Positions 46,191 to 53,513 of a stretch of DNA of 64,000 nucleotides are shown one piece after another; positions within the stretch are counted from its first letter, which is position 1; every line of letters starts with the position of its first letter. The DNA lies in NCBI GenBank assembly GCA_051005695.1, contig JBPCJC010000028.1:1-64000 (forward strand), written 5' to 3'. Below the pieces are notes generated by a model. It made no database searches, was not told the DNA's origin, and saw only the letters and a list, made by a program, of their open reading frames with translations. Source of the stretch: JACCTI01 sp051005695. Its GTDB lineage: Bacteria > Verrucomicrobiota > Verrucomicrobiia > Chthoniobacterales > UBA10450. Both the position numbers and the translations under genes were made by a program.

Positions 46191-46703
46191 ATGGCACGAA
46201 CGAAAACGCGCTCACATTGCGAGATCGAGCGCAAATTCCTGGTGAAGATTTTGCCGAACGATCTCGCAGATTTTCCGCACGAAGAAATCGCGCAGGGTTA
46301 TTTGGCCCTGGAAGAAGGCGGCGTGCAGGTGCGCTTGCGCAAAAAAGCCGCGGCCTACTCGCTGACTTACAAACGCGGCGACCAGCGCGCTCGCGAGGAA
46401 CGCGAGATTGCGCTCAGCGCGGAGCAGTTCGCGGCGCTTTGGCCCGCGACCCAGGGCCGGCAGCTCACGAAAATCCGCTACGACGTTCCGTTCGGCGAAC
46501 GCACCATCGAGATCGATGTCTACACCGGCCGTCACGAAGGTGTGATTGTCGCCGAAGTGGAATTTCCCGATGAAAAAAGCTGCCGCGATTTCGTTTCGCC
46601 TGAGTGGCTCGGCGAAGATGTGAGCGGGAACTCGCGCTACTCTAATGTGGTCATGGCGCTGGCGCCCGGCGGTCTGCTCAACCTGAAGAAGAGCATTCGT
46701 TAG
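46191..46703 (+). CDS. CYTH-domain protein, first copy
   Basis: This 170-residue triphosphate-tunnel metalloenzyme-like protein has the ExExK-type start EIERKFL (11-17), QVRLRKKAAAYSLTYKRG (basic tunnel residues), EEREIAL and IEIDVYTGRHEGVIVAEVEF. Such enzymes hydrolyse tripolyphosphate, thiamin triphosphate or ATP-type substrates, or bind polyphosphate. It is close to the 48395-48871 gene along its entire length. Upstream (46178) and at its own stop (TAG 46701-46703) are dispersed-motif copies. Confidence 0.88.
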   Translation: MARTKTRSHCEIERKFLVKILPNDLADFPHEEIAQGYLALEEGGVQVRLRKKAAAYSLTYKRGDQRAREEREIALSAEQFAALWPATQGRQLTKIRYDVPFGERTIEIDVYTGRHEGVIVAEVEFPDEKSCRDFVSPEWLGEDVSGNSRYSNVVMALAPGGLLNLKKSIR

Positions 46704-46707
46704 GCTA

Positions 46708-47130
46708 ATGAATTGGTTATTCTGGGCCTTGCTCTCGGCTTTCTTCGCCGGTCTCACCGCGGTCCTGGCGAAAGTCGGAGTCAACGGCGTCGATTCCAAT
46801 TTGGCCACGGCGGTACGGACAACGGTGGTCCTGGTTTTTAGCTGGCTGCTGGTCTTGGCGATTTCGCCGCCCCGCGCGCTCCGCGAACTAGACGGGCGCA
46901 ACTGGCTCTTTCTCGTCCTCTCCGGGCTGGCCACGGGCTTGTCGTGGCTCTGTTATTTCCGCGCCTTGCAACTCGGCGAAGCCTCGCGGGTGGCGCCGAT
47001 CGATAAACTAAGCGTCGTCTTCGTGATCGCCTTCGCCGCGCTGATCCTGCACGAACGACTGACCTGGCATCAATGGCTCGGCGGCCTCTTGATCTTCGCG
47101 GGAGCCGTCGTCCTCGCGACCAAAGGTTAA
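46708..47130 (+). CDS. Half-size EamA/DMT-family transporter
   Basis: This 140-residue protein with about five helices has a single EamA repeat (LFWALLSAFFAGLTAVLAKV at 4-23 to GGLLIFAGAVVLATKG). Full DMT exporters have ten helices in two repeats; single-repeat members act as dimers. Substrate unknown. It lies four bases after CYTH copy 1. Confidence 0.87.
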   Translation: MNWLFWALLSAFFAGLTAVLAKVGVNGVDSNLATAVRTTVVLVFSWLLVLAISPPRALRELDGRNWLFLVLSGLATGLSWLCYFRALQLGEASRVAPIDKLSVVFVIAFAALILHERLTWHQWLGGLLIFAGAVVLATKG

Positions 47131-47148
47131 GTTTTTCCCTGGTAAAAT

Positions 47149-47226
47149 TGGAGCCGGCTATCGTGCTCGAACCGATGACCCGCTGATTACAAATCAGGTT
47201 ACGTTGCCTCGACGCCTTAGCCCCGC
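47149..47226 (-). tRNA. tRNA-Thr(UGU)-like gene with a degenerate 5' half
   Basis: The 3' half is nearly canonical: anticodon arm CTGATTTGTAATCAG with anticodon TGT, GGGTCATCGGTTCGA, then an acceptor 3' strand AGCCGGC, discriminator T and encoded CCA. The T-stem has one mismatch (GGTTCGAGCA for the usual GGTTCGANTCC). The 5' half (starting GCGGGGCTAAGG) cannot pair properly with the acceptor 3' strand, and the D-stem is lost. Total span is 78 bases, the normal length. Probably a dead tRNA-Thr or the 3' attachment scar of an integrated element. Confidence 0.5.
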
Positions 47227-47544
47227 TTAGTAAATATCCGCACCTATATCGAATCCGGAATCTGGTAACTCCTCTTTAACAAGGCAAGAAGAGCACCATC
47301 CCCCGTTGTGCCCAAAGAAACCGTCATTCAAAGTCACCCAAAAGCGCGGAAGGAAATCTACGTGGTCGGAAAACGTGAAAGCTCGACTGAGCTCCGCCGG
47401 AACTGACAGGGAGCAGACGGCGTTTCCGTTAGAACACGAAAATTAGGTTAGTAAACGTCAGCTGACAAATTCTTTCCCGTCCAAGACCACCTCCTAGTTC
47501 GAAAGGCTTTTTTGCGTGACAGTTTCCGGTTGAGATCCGGCGAG
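47227..47544. other. Noncoding gap, nothing recognised
   Basis: About 320 bases with a lower GC content than the neighbourhood. I see no gene, repeat or hairpin terminator. I tested it by eye for tmRNA and RNase P signatures and found none. Confidence 0.5.
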
Positions 47545-47919
47545 TTAAGGAAACCGTGCTCGATGCCGCAGTCGCTCAAGCAGTCCCGCCTTATGGAGAT
47601 TAGGATCATCGGCCGTCAGGCGATGCAGCTTGTTCGTTCGCGTCCGAGCGACAATCCGCCCGTCGGTCAAAATGTCTTCCACCGTCCAGTATTTGTTTAC
47701 GATATAGTAGTAGAGGTCGCCACGTTCGGCAGGGCGGATTCCTTGCGCAGCTGGCGCCGGATGAGTTGAGGCTTTCTGCTTGCGGTAAACAATCCGGTCT
47801 CCTATGCGAATGAAACCAAAGAGTCCGATCCGTTGTTTGGGATGGCCACCTTCGGCGAACATAAAACCTACCAGCGCGGGCACTCCTACCAATGCCATCA
47901 GCAACATCAAAACGGCCAT
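47545..47919 (-). CDS. Small membrane-anchored protein of unknown function
   Basis: This 124-residue protein has an N-terminal hydrophobic helix (MAVLMLLMALVGVPALVGFM), then a soluble part with GLFGFIRIGDRIVYRKQK, YYYIVNKYWTVEDILTDGRI and ARTRTNKLHRLTADDPNL. The even residue mix and WTVEDILTDGRI-type strands suggest a real, ordered domain. I do not recognise the family. It stands alone on the minus strand between the degenerate tRNA and the PHO-box upstream region. Confidence 0.65.
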   Translation of the reverse strand: MAVLMLLMALVGVPALVGFMFAEGGHPKQRIGLFGFIRIGDRIVYRKQKASTHPAPAAQGIRPAERGDLYYYIVNKYWTVEDILTDGRIVARTRTNKLHRLTADDPNLHKAGLLERLRHRARFP

Positions 47920-48394
47920 AGTTCAAGGCTGAGCACGTCGTATGCCGATATCGCGGCGTCGTCCAAGTTTCCAAAAAACATGACGGCAGCAGCTTGGCAG
48001 TGCCCTTCATCCAGCCTTTGATTTCTCTAACCCCGCCTCCTTAGAGCTCCGCTGCGAAGGGCCGCGTCTGGAGTGTTTGCCAATAGTAACCGCGGGATGA
48101 TCAGACAGTGGAGAAGACTACGAAACGCGGGTTATCTGCATTAAGTCTAGCCGACTCATTCGCACTTTGCGACTGCCTATGAAAATAGAGGAGCCGCTAG
48201 GCTCGGGATGTGGACTCTTGCTTTCCCTCGTGATCTTACGCGGTGGCGCTAAAGGTCATCATCCGGGATTCTCGCAGTAGCGATTTTCCCTTGGCCGAAT
48301 CGAGATCGAAACTTGTCACGAAAATGTAACTTCCCGTTACTAACCTGAACGAGTATCAAGTGACTATCCCCAGTATCCACTTCTGGAGGAGAAG
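47920..48394. other. Intergenic region upstream of the second CYTH gene
   Basis: A 475-base gap. Apart from the PHO-box-like array at 48313-48330 and a strong Shine-Dalgarno (GGAGGAGAAG) just before 48395, I recognise nothing. It contains no exact copy of the dispersed motif. Confidence 0.55.
48313..48330 (+). promoter_or_regulatory. PHO-box-like site upstream of CYTH-CHAD
   Basis: TTGTCAC-GAAA-ATGTAAC shows two 7-mers spaced by four bases, the 11-base period of PhoB boxes (consensus CTGTCAT-N4-CTGTCAT). A weaker third unit (CGTTACT) follows at the same period. It lies 65 bases before the start codon at 48395. Confidence 0.65.
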
Positions 48395-48871
48395 ATGACG
48401 TTGACAAACACAAACTCTCCGCGCGAAATCGAACGCAAGTTCCTACTCAACAATTTGCCGGATAGCCTCACGAGTTTTCCCCATGAAGAGATCGCGCAAG
48501 GCTACCTCGCAGTCGAAGGCGGCGGCGTGCAAGTCCGGCTACGGAAAAAGGGCAGCATTCGTTCGCTGACCTACAAGCGGGGCAATAAGAGCGCGCGCGA
48601 GGAACGTGAGATTCGACTGAGCGCAGAGCAATTCGACGCGCTCTGGCCGGCTACGGAAGGGCGGCGGCTCTCGAAGATTCGTTACGATATTCCCTACGGT
48701 GAGCGAACGATCGAAGTCGATGTTTACACAGGGCGACACGACGGCGTGGTTGTGGCCGAGGTGGAATTTCCGGATGAAAAAAGCTGCCGCGATTTTGTGC
48801 CGCCGGATTGGTTTAGCGAAGATGTCACTGGAAAGTCTCGCTACAGCAACGTGGTGATGGCACACGAATAG
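48395..48871 (+). CDS. CYTH-domain protein, second copy
   Basis: This 158-residue paralogue of the 46191 gene shares EIERKFLL, FPHEEIAQGYLAVEGGGVQV, VRLRKKG, LTYKRGNKSAREEREI, ERTIEVDVYTGRHDGVVVAE and FPDEKSCRDFV. A GGAGGAGAAG ribosome site lies just before the ATG. A CHAD gene follows after seven bases; CYTH and CHAD are often fused or paired and both recognise polyphosphate. The PHO box upstream suggests phosphate control. Confidence 0.9.
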   Translation: MTLTNTNSPREIERKFLLNNLPDSLTSFPHEEIAQGYLAVEGGGVQVRLRKKGSIRSLTYKRGNKSAREEREIRLSAEQFDALWPATEGRRLSKIRYDIPYGERTIEVDVYTGRHDGVVVAEVEFPDEKSCRDFVPPDWFSEDVTGKSRYSNVVMAHE

Positions 48872-48878
48872 CGCCGTC

Positions 48879-49808
48879 ATGAGTTTCAAGATTCGTAATG
48901 TCGAAACCATTGGGGAGTCGGTCCGGCGAATCATTCACGAGCAGATCAAGGACGCGATCACCGCGAGCAAAGGCGAACAAAACGGCCAGGGATCTCCGGT
49001 TCATCAAACGCGCAAGCATCTAAAGAAAGCGCGCGCCGCGCTCCGTCTGCTCGCGCCTGTTTTGCCAAGCGCTCTCTGCGATCGCGAAGATCGCCGGTTA
49101 CGCACGGTCGGCCGATTGATCTCCGATATTCGCGACGCCGAAGTGCGTCTGGAGACGGTGAAACAATTGCGCGAGATCTCCGCGCTCGCCGGCAATCGCA
49201 GCTTTGAGGAGACGGAGGAATTGCTCGCCTTTGAGCTCGATAGCTTCCTGGCCGCGTTCGCTAACTGGCGCGAGGAAGCGGCGAAGAATTTACTTCGCAC
49301 CCAGGATGCGGTCACCAACTGGCACCTCCCCAAAGTGACGCGGAAACAAATTTGCCAGCGCGTCTCCCTTTCTTACAAATGCGGACGGCGCGCGCTAAAA
49401 AAGGCGGCGAAGAAAGGTGGAGCGAAGCGTTATCACGAGCTGCGCAAACAGGCGAAACAGCTCTGGTATCAGATTCGAATTCTACGCCCGCTGCATCCCG
49501 CAGTTTTTTGCGACATGGCCGATGAACTCAAGGGGCTGGGCGAACGACTCGGTCATGCGCACGATCTGCATTTTCTCGGCGATCGGATCGAGGCGATGGT
49601 CGGTGCCGGGGCGCGCACCCGCAGGAGTCAAAGGCTCGCCGGATTGATTGATTCGCGCGAAAAGGATTTGTATTCGACGGCCCTCGCACTCGCGGAACGA
49701 TTCTACGCGGAACCGCCTAACGAATTCGCGGCGAGGATCGCGGGATACTTTCGGGATTGGGAACGGGTGAAGCGAGCGAAGGCCACGGAACTGCTCGCCA
49801 AGTCCTAG
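48879..49808 (+). CDS. CHAD-domain protein
   Basis: CHAD is a helical, Arg/Lys/His-rich domain that binds polyphosphate granules. The 309-residue protein shows the conserved His and basic residues: VHQTRKHLKKARAALRLL (about 41-58), RDAEVRLETVKQL, YHELRKQAKQLWYQIRIL and LGHAHDLHFL. It fills almost all of the protein. It is the second gene after the PHO box, directly before the convergent phoB-like gene (three bases). Proteins like this may organise polyphosphate stores in phosphate stress. Confidence 0.9.
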   Translation: MSFKIRNVETIGESVRRIIHEQIKDAITASKGEQNGQGSPVHQTRKHLKKARAALRLLAPVLPSALCDREDRRLRTVGRLISDIRDAEVRLETVKQLREISALAGNRSFEETEELLAFELDSFLAAFANWREEAAKNLLRTQDAVTNWHLPKVTRKQICQRVSLSYKCGRRALKKAAKKGGAKRYHELRKQAKQLWYQIRILRPLHPAVFCDMADELKGLGERLGHAHDLHFLGDRIEAMVGAGARTRRSQRLAGLIDSREKDLYSTALALAERFYAEPPNEFAARIAGYFRDWERVKRAKATELLAKS

Positions 49809-49811
49809 ACG

Positions 49812-50573
49812 CTAGCAATCCTGGATGCGATAACCGAAGCCGCGCACGGTCTCGATCGCGTTGCCGGCTTTGTCGAGCTTCTTGCGCAGGCGCCGGATGT
49901 GGGTGTCCACCGTGCGAGTGTCGATCGCGGCCGCGTAACCCCAGACTTCGCTCAGCAGGCTATCGCGCGATTGCACCCGGCCACGGCGTTGCACGAGCAT
50001 CGCGAGGAGTTTGAACTCGACCGAGGTTAACTGAATCGGCTTTTTTCCGATCAGCACTTCGTGACGGGAGATATCGATACTGATGGATCCAACCGAAATT
50101 TTTTCCTCCGGTGTTTCCGCCGGGCCGCGACGAAAAATCGCACGGGTGCGCAAGATAACTTCCCGCGGACTGAATGGCTTGGTTACGTAATCATCCGCGC
50201 CTAACTCAAGGCCGACAATGCGATCGATTTCGTCTGCTTTCGCGGTCAACATTAAGATCGCGATGTTCGCGGTCGCGGGGCTGGCCTTCAAACTTCGGCA
50301 AATCTCCAAGCCCGACATTTTCGGTAGCATCAGATCGAGGATGATGACGTCCGGCAATTCCTGGCGTGCGAGCGAAAGCGCGGTCGCACCATCGGCGGCG
50401 CACGAGATGATGAAGCCGCCCGCTTTTTCGAGATGCATCCGCAGCATGTCCATGACGTCCTGGTCGTCTTCTACGATCAGGACTTTCAAGCCCGCAGCCG
50501 TCTTGGAATTCGCGGAAGCTCGTGGTGACACAGGCCGGTAAGCTGGAGGTGGAGCGAGTGCGGGAGCGATCAC
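49812..50573 (-). CDS. phoB: PhoB-like OmpR-family response regulator
   Basis: This 253-residue regulator has a receiver (about 30-145) with KVLIVEDDQD acidic pocket, phospho-acceptor Asp in VIILDLMLPKMSG and Lys in VTKPFSPRE. A winged-helix C-terminus follows (about 155-253, LTSVEFKLLAMLVQRRGRV, DTHIRRLRKKLDKAGNAIET). All key residues are present. The location beside pst and CHAD/CYTH genes and the PHO-box-like sites upstream favour PhoB. The partner histidine kinase PhoR is not in the window. The start GTG at 50573 leaves a 28-residue Pro/Ala-rich leader, so an internal start is possible. Confidence 0.87.
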   Translation of the reverse strand: MIAPALAPPPAYRPVSPRASANSKTAAGLKVLIVEDDQDVMDMLRMHLEKAGGFIISCAADGATALSLARQELPDVIILDLMLPKMSGLEICRSLKASPATANIAILMLTAKADEIDRIVGLELGADDYVTKPFSPREVILRTRAIFRRGPAETPEEKISVGSISIDISRHEVLIGKKPIQLTSVEFKLLAMLVQRRGRVQSRDSLLSEVWGYAAAIDTRTVDTHIRRLRKKLDKAGNAIETVRGFGYRIQDC

Positions 50574-50641
50574 ACAATAACGTTTCGGGTAGCTGCAGTG
50601 GCGATCGCCCCGAGTCTATTCGGCCGCTTATTTTTTCCCAA

Positions 50642-50659
50642 GTAACGTTCGTGTGACGA
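50642..50659 (-). promoter_or_regulatory. PHO-box-like site upstream of the phoB-like gene
   Basis: On the minus strand TCGTCAC-ACGA-ACGTTAC gives two 7-mers four bases apart, each one or two changes from TTGTCAC/ATGTAAC. It lies about 70 bases before the regulator start. Weaker than the other sites. Confidence 0.45.
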
Positions 50660-50682
50660 GCGTGCGGCGACTGCGCCTCGGC

Positions 50683-50700
50683 ATGTCACCGAGATGTCAC
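50683..50700 (+). promoter_or_regulatory. PHO-box-like site upstream of the 50769 gene
   Basis: ATGTCAC-CGAG-ATGTCAC is two identical 7-mers at the 11-base period. It lies 68 bases before the 50769 ATG, in the intergenic region shared with the divergent phoB-like gene. Confidence 0.7.
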
Positions 50701-50768
50701 GGAGAAACCATTGCCTCCGGTGGGCGCGCGAATTAAAAAGCAATTGGTTCTGGCCTAACGAACGACTC

Positions 50769-51104
50769 ATGGCACCTAAAAAGAAAAAGAAATCTGAGAC
50801 GCGCGAGGCCTCGCCCGCACGGTCGGTTGGGCGAGAGTTGGTCACGCTGCGATCCGCGTTGAAACTGACCGTGCGAGCGTACGAGAAAAAACTATCGGAC
50901 GATCTAGCATTGGTGATGGCCGCGAATGAAGAAATCGCAAAACTCGCCGCCCCTGCCCGCGCGCAAATTCGCGATCTCGGCGACATGCTCGGTTTGCTCC
51001 GGAAGTTGAAATTGAAACCGGAGAAAGGTCGGCGCCGCGATCTGCGCAAGATCGATTCGGTGATCGAGGATCTCGTGCTCCTCTGCCAGCAGAAGCGCGC
51101 TTAG
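50769..51104 (+). CDS. Small basic helical protein of unknown function
   Basis: This 111-residue protein begins MAPKKKKKSETREASPARSV and continues as a charged helical segment (LTVRAYEKKLSDDLALVMAA, AQIRDLGDMLGLLRKLKLKP). It has no signal or membrane segment. I do not recognise the family. The upstream PHO box and its place between phoB and phoU suggest a phosphate-stress protein. Stops of this gene and phoU overlap by four bases. Confidence 0.6.
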   Translation: MAPKKKKKSETREASPARSVGRELVTLRSALKLTVRAYEKKLSDDLALVMAANEEIAKLAAPARAQIRDLGDMLGLLRKLKLKPEKGRRRDLRKIDSVIEDLVLLCQQKRA

Positions 51105-51808
51105 TTGGCGCGAAATTCCCGCGCAGAAAACTGGTTGTCCGCATGCCGGATGTCCTCCGCTTGCGAAAGGTAAACCGCATCTTCGGCGATGTTCTTCGCA
51201 TGGTCGCCCACGCGTTCGAGATGCCGCGCGATGAAGATGAGATTGAGATAATCGGTGATCCGATCGGGGCGCTCCGCCATTCGCGCGGTGAAGATCGCGG
51301 CGAGGTCGTGATTTATCTGGTCGATCCCGCGATCCCGACTGCGCAAGGTGCGCGCAAGGGTCACGTTTTCGTCGGCATACGCGCGGATACTATCGCGAAA
51401 CAGACTGATCGCTTCGGCAAACATCGGTCCAAGCGCGGCCGCTTCATCGAGTTCCGGTTCGAAAGAAAGATGACGCGAACGCCGCGCGATCTTCACTGCC
51501 TGGTCGGCCACGCGCTCTAGATTCGGCGCCACTTTCATCGTTGCGACTACGTGGCGAAGGTCGGACGCGACTGGTTGAAACCGCATCAGGATTTCTACAC
51601 CGTCGCTGTCGATCTTCTTTTCCAGGGCATCGACTTCGTGCTCGTCCGCGATCGTGATTTTGCAAAGCTGGGCGTCGCGATCGAGTAAACACGACATCGA
51701 GTTTTGCAGGTTTCGCTCGGTCAGGCTGGCCATCATGAGCACGTCCGCGCGGAGCGACTCGAGCGCGTGATCGAATTCCCGCAGGATATGGCGATGCATT
51801 CCAATCAT
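51101..51808 (-). CDS. phoU: Phosphate transport regulator PhoU
   Basis: This 235-residue protein has two three-helix PhoU repeats with E/D-rich metal-binding motifs (EVDALEKKIDSDGVEILMRF, YLNLIFIARHLERVGDHAKN). PhoU restrains Pst and PhoR signalling when phosphate is plentiful. It is the last gene of the pstSCAB-phoU unit and overlaps pstB by four bases. Confidence 0.93.
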   Translation of the reverse strand: MIGMHRHILREFDHALESLRADVLMMASLTERNLQNSMSCLLDRDAQLCKITIADEHEVDALEKKIDSDGVEILMRFQPVASDLRHVVATMKVAPNLERVADQAVKIARRSRHLSFEPELDEAAALGPMFAEAISLFRDSIRAYADENVTLARTLRSRDRGIDQINHDLAAIFTARMAERPDRITDYLNLIFIARHLERVGDHAKNIAEDAVYLSQAEDIRHADNQFSAREFRAN

Positions 51809-52662
51809 CCGAAACGTCCGGTGATGTAGTCTTCGGTCCGCTTTTCTTTCGGGTTTTGGAACATCGTCCGCGTCGCATCGAATTCGACCAACTCGCCGAC
51901 GTAGAAGAAGGCGGTGCGATCCGAGACGCGGCCGGCCTGCTGCATGTTGTGAGTCACGATGACGATGGTGTATTGCTCCTTCAATTGCCGGATCAGCTCC
52001 TCAATTTTCATCGTCGCGATGGGATCGAGTGCCGAGGCTGGTTCATCCATCAGGAGCACTTCCGGTTCCACCGCGACTGCGCGCGCGATGCAGAGACGTT
52101 GTTGTTGTCCGCCGGAAAGACTCATCCCCGGCTTGTTCAGGTCGTCTTTTACTTCATCCCAAAGCGCGGCCATGCGCAGGGATTTTTCTAGACGTTCATC
52201 GAGCAACGAACGATTGCGCGCGCCGTTCAAGCGCAAACCGATAGTAACGTTCTCCGCGATCGACATTGTGGGGAACGGATTCGATTTTTGAAAAACCATC
52301 CCAACGCGCCGCCGAATGATCGCGGGATCGACCCCCGGCGCGTAAATGTCTTCGCCGCCGAGCAGCACTTCACCTTCGATCCGCGTGTGCGGTACGAGAT
52401 CGTGCATGCGATTGAGCGCGCGCAGAAAGGTCGATTTGCCGCAACCGCTCGGGCCAATGATCGCAGTCACTTGGCGCGCAGGAATCGCGATCGTCGTTGA
52501 TTTGATCGCCTGCTTTTGGCCGTACCAAATCGAGAGATTGCGGACATCGAATGTGACCGCGCTCGCGAGGTCGCCAGCTTCCGCGGCGATACGCGACGCG
52601 CGCGACTCCGGCATCGCTCCATCGGGCTGAACTTGCGCTTCGGGCATAGCTTTAGTGATCAC
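51805..52662 (-). CDS. pstB: Phosphate ABC transporter ATPase PstB
   Basis: This 285-residue ATPase has Walker A GPSGCGKS, the Q-loop VFQKSNPFPTM, signature LSGGQQQR and Walker B VLLMDEPASALD, with the PstB-typical RALNRMHDLVP. I prefer the GTG at 52662, which overlaps pstA's TGA in GTGA; the ATG at 52647 is an alternative. It powers phosphate uptake with PstC and PstA. N-terminal residues 1-30 form an extra polar leader. Confidence 0.95.
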   Translation of the reverse strand: MITKAMPEAQVQPDGAMPESRASRIAAEAGDLASAVTFDVRNLSIWYGQKQAIKSTTIAIPARQVTAIIGPSGCGKSTFLRALNRMHDLVPHTRIEGEVLLGGEDIYAPGVDPAIIRRRVGMVFQKSNPFPTMSIAENVTIGLRLNGARNRSLLDERLEKSLRMAALWDEVKDDLNKPGMSLSGGQQQRLCIARAVAVEPEVLLMDEPASALDPIATMKIEELIRQLKEQYTIVIVTHNMQQAGRVSDRTAFFYVGELVEFDATRTMFQNPKEKRTEDYITGRFG

Positions 52663-53513
52663 AGGGCGCGTGCAGTTCGGTCGCGAGTAAGCAGGCGCAC
52701 CAGTCCGTTGATGAGAAAGATGGCCGCGAGCAAAACGAGAGCGCCTGCCCAGGCCTGGCGATGCCAATCGTCATAGGGAGAGATCGCGTAGGTGAAAATT
52801 TGCAACGGCAACGCGGCGATCGGTTCCTGCAAACTGTGATTCCAAAAGCGGTTGCCGAAGGCGGTAAATAAGAGCGGCGCGGTCTCGCCGGCGACGCGGG
52901 CAAGCGCGAGCAGCACGCCGGTGATGATGCCTTTCGACGCCGTCCGCATGACGACGTGAAAGATGGTTTTCCATCGACTGATCCCGAGCGCAAGCGCGGC
53001 TTCGCGATACCCATTCGGGACGAGCAGAAGAACTTCCTCAGTCGTGCGCATGATCAGCGGAATCATCATTAACCCAAGTGCGAGTCCGCCAGCGTAGGCC
53101 GAGAAGCTTTTGAAGCGAAGGACAACGATTCCGTAGACCACCACGCCCCAAATGATCGAGGGCACGCCGTTGAGCACGTCGGCGACGAAGCGCAGCAGAG
53201 CATTTGCGCGCGCGGTTCCGTATTCCGCTAGATAAACGCCGCCGAGCACACCGACCGGAATGCCGATGATCGCGGCGATGCCTAACAACTGTCCGGAACC
53301 GACAATCGCGTTCACCATGCCGCCGCCAAGTTCGCCGACCGGTTTCGGAAGTTGCGTGAAGAAATCGAAATTCACCGCACTCGCGCCGCTCCGGAGCAGA
53401 TGAAAGAACACCAGGGCGAGCGGCGTGATCACAAGAATGGCCGCAAGGAACGAGAGCACGGAAGCGAGCGCGCTCTTCCATTTCCGCCAAGTGTGTTGAT
53501 TGCCGCGTTTCAT
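52659..53513 (-). CDS. pstA: Phosphate ABC transporter permease PstA
   Basis: This 284-residue inner-membrane protein has six helices and the BPD signature region TTEEVLLLVPNGYREAALAL followed by the EAA-type ISRWKTIFHVVMRTASKGII. It pairs with PstC as the channel. It starts immediately after the pstC stop. Confidence 0.93.
   Translation of the reverse strand: MKRGNQHTWRKWKSALASVLSFLAAILVITPLALVFFHLLRSGASAVNFDFFTQLPKPVGELGGGMVNAIVGSGQLLGIAAIIGIPVGVLGGVYLAEYGTARANALLRFVADVLNGVPSIIWGVVVYGIVVLRFKSFSAYAGGLALGLMMIPLIMRTTEEVLLLVPNGYREAALALGISRWKTIFHVVMRTASKGIITGVLLALARVAGETAPLLFTAFGNRFWNHSLQEPIAALPLQIFTYAISPYDDWHRQAWAGALVLLAAIFLINGLVRLLTRDRTARAL

Noticed and set aside
47230..47510. tmRNA or RNase P RNA near 47.2-47.5 kb
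   Set aside because: Neither the tmRNA ends and tag frame nor RNase P conserved cores were found; only the tRNA-Thr-like element is supported.
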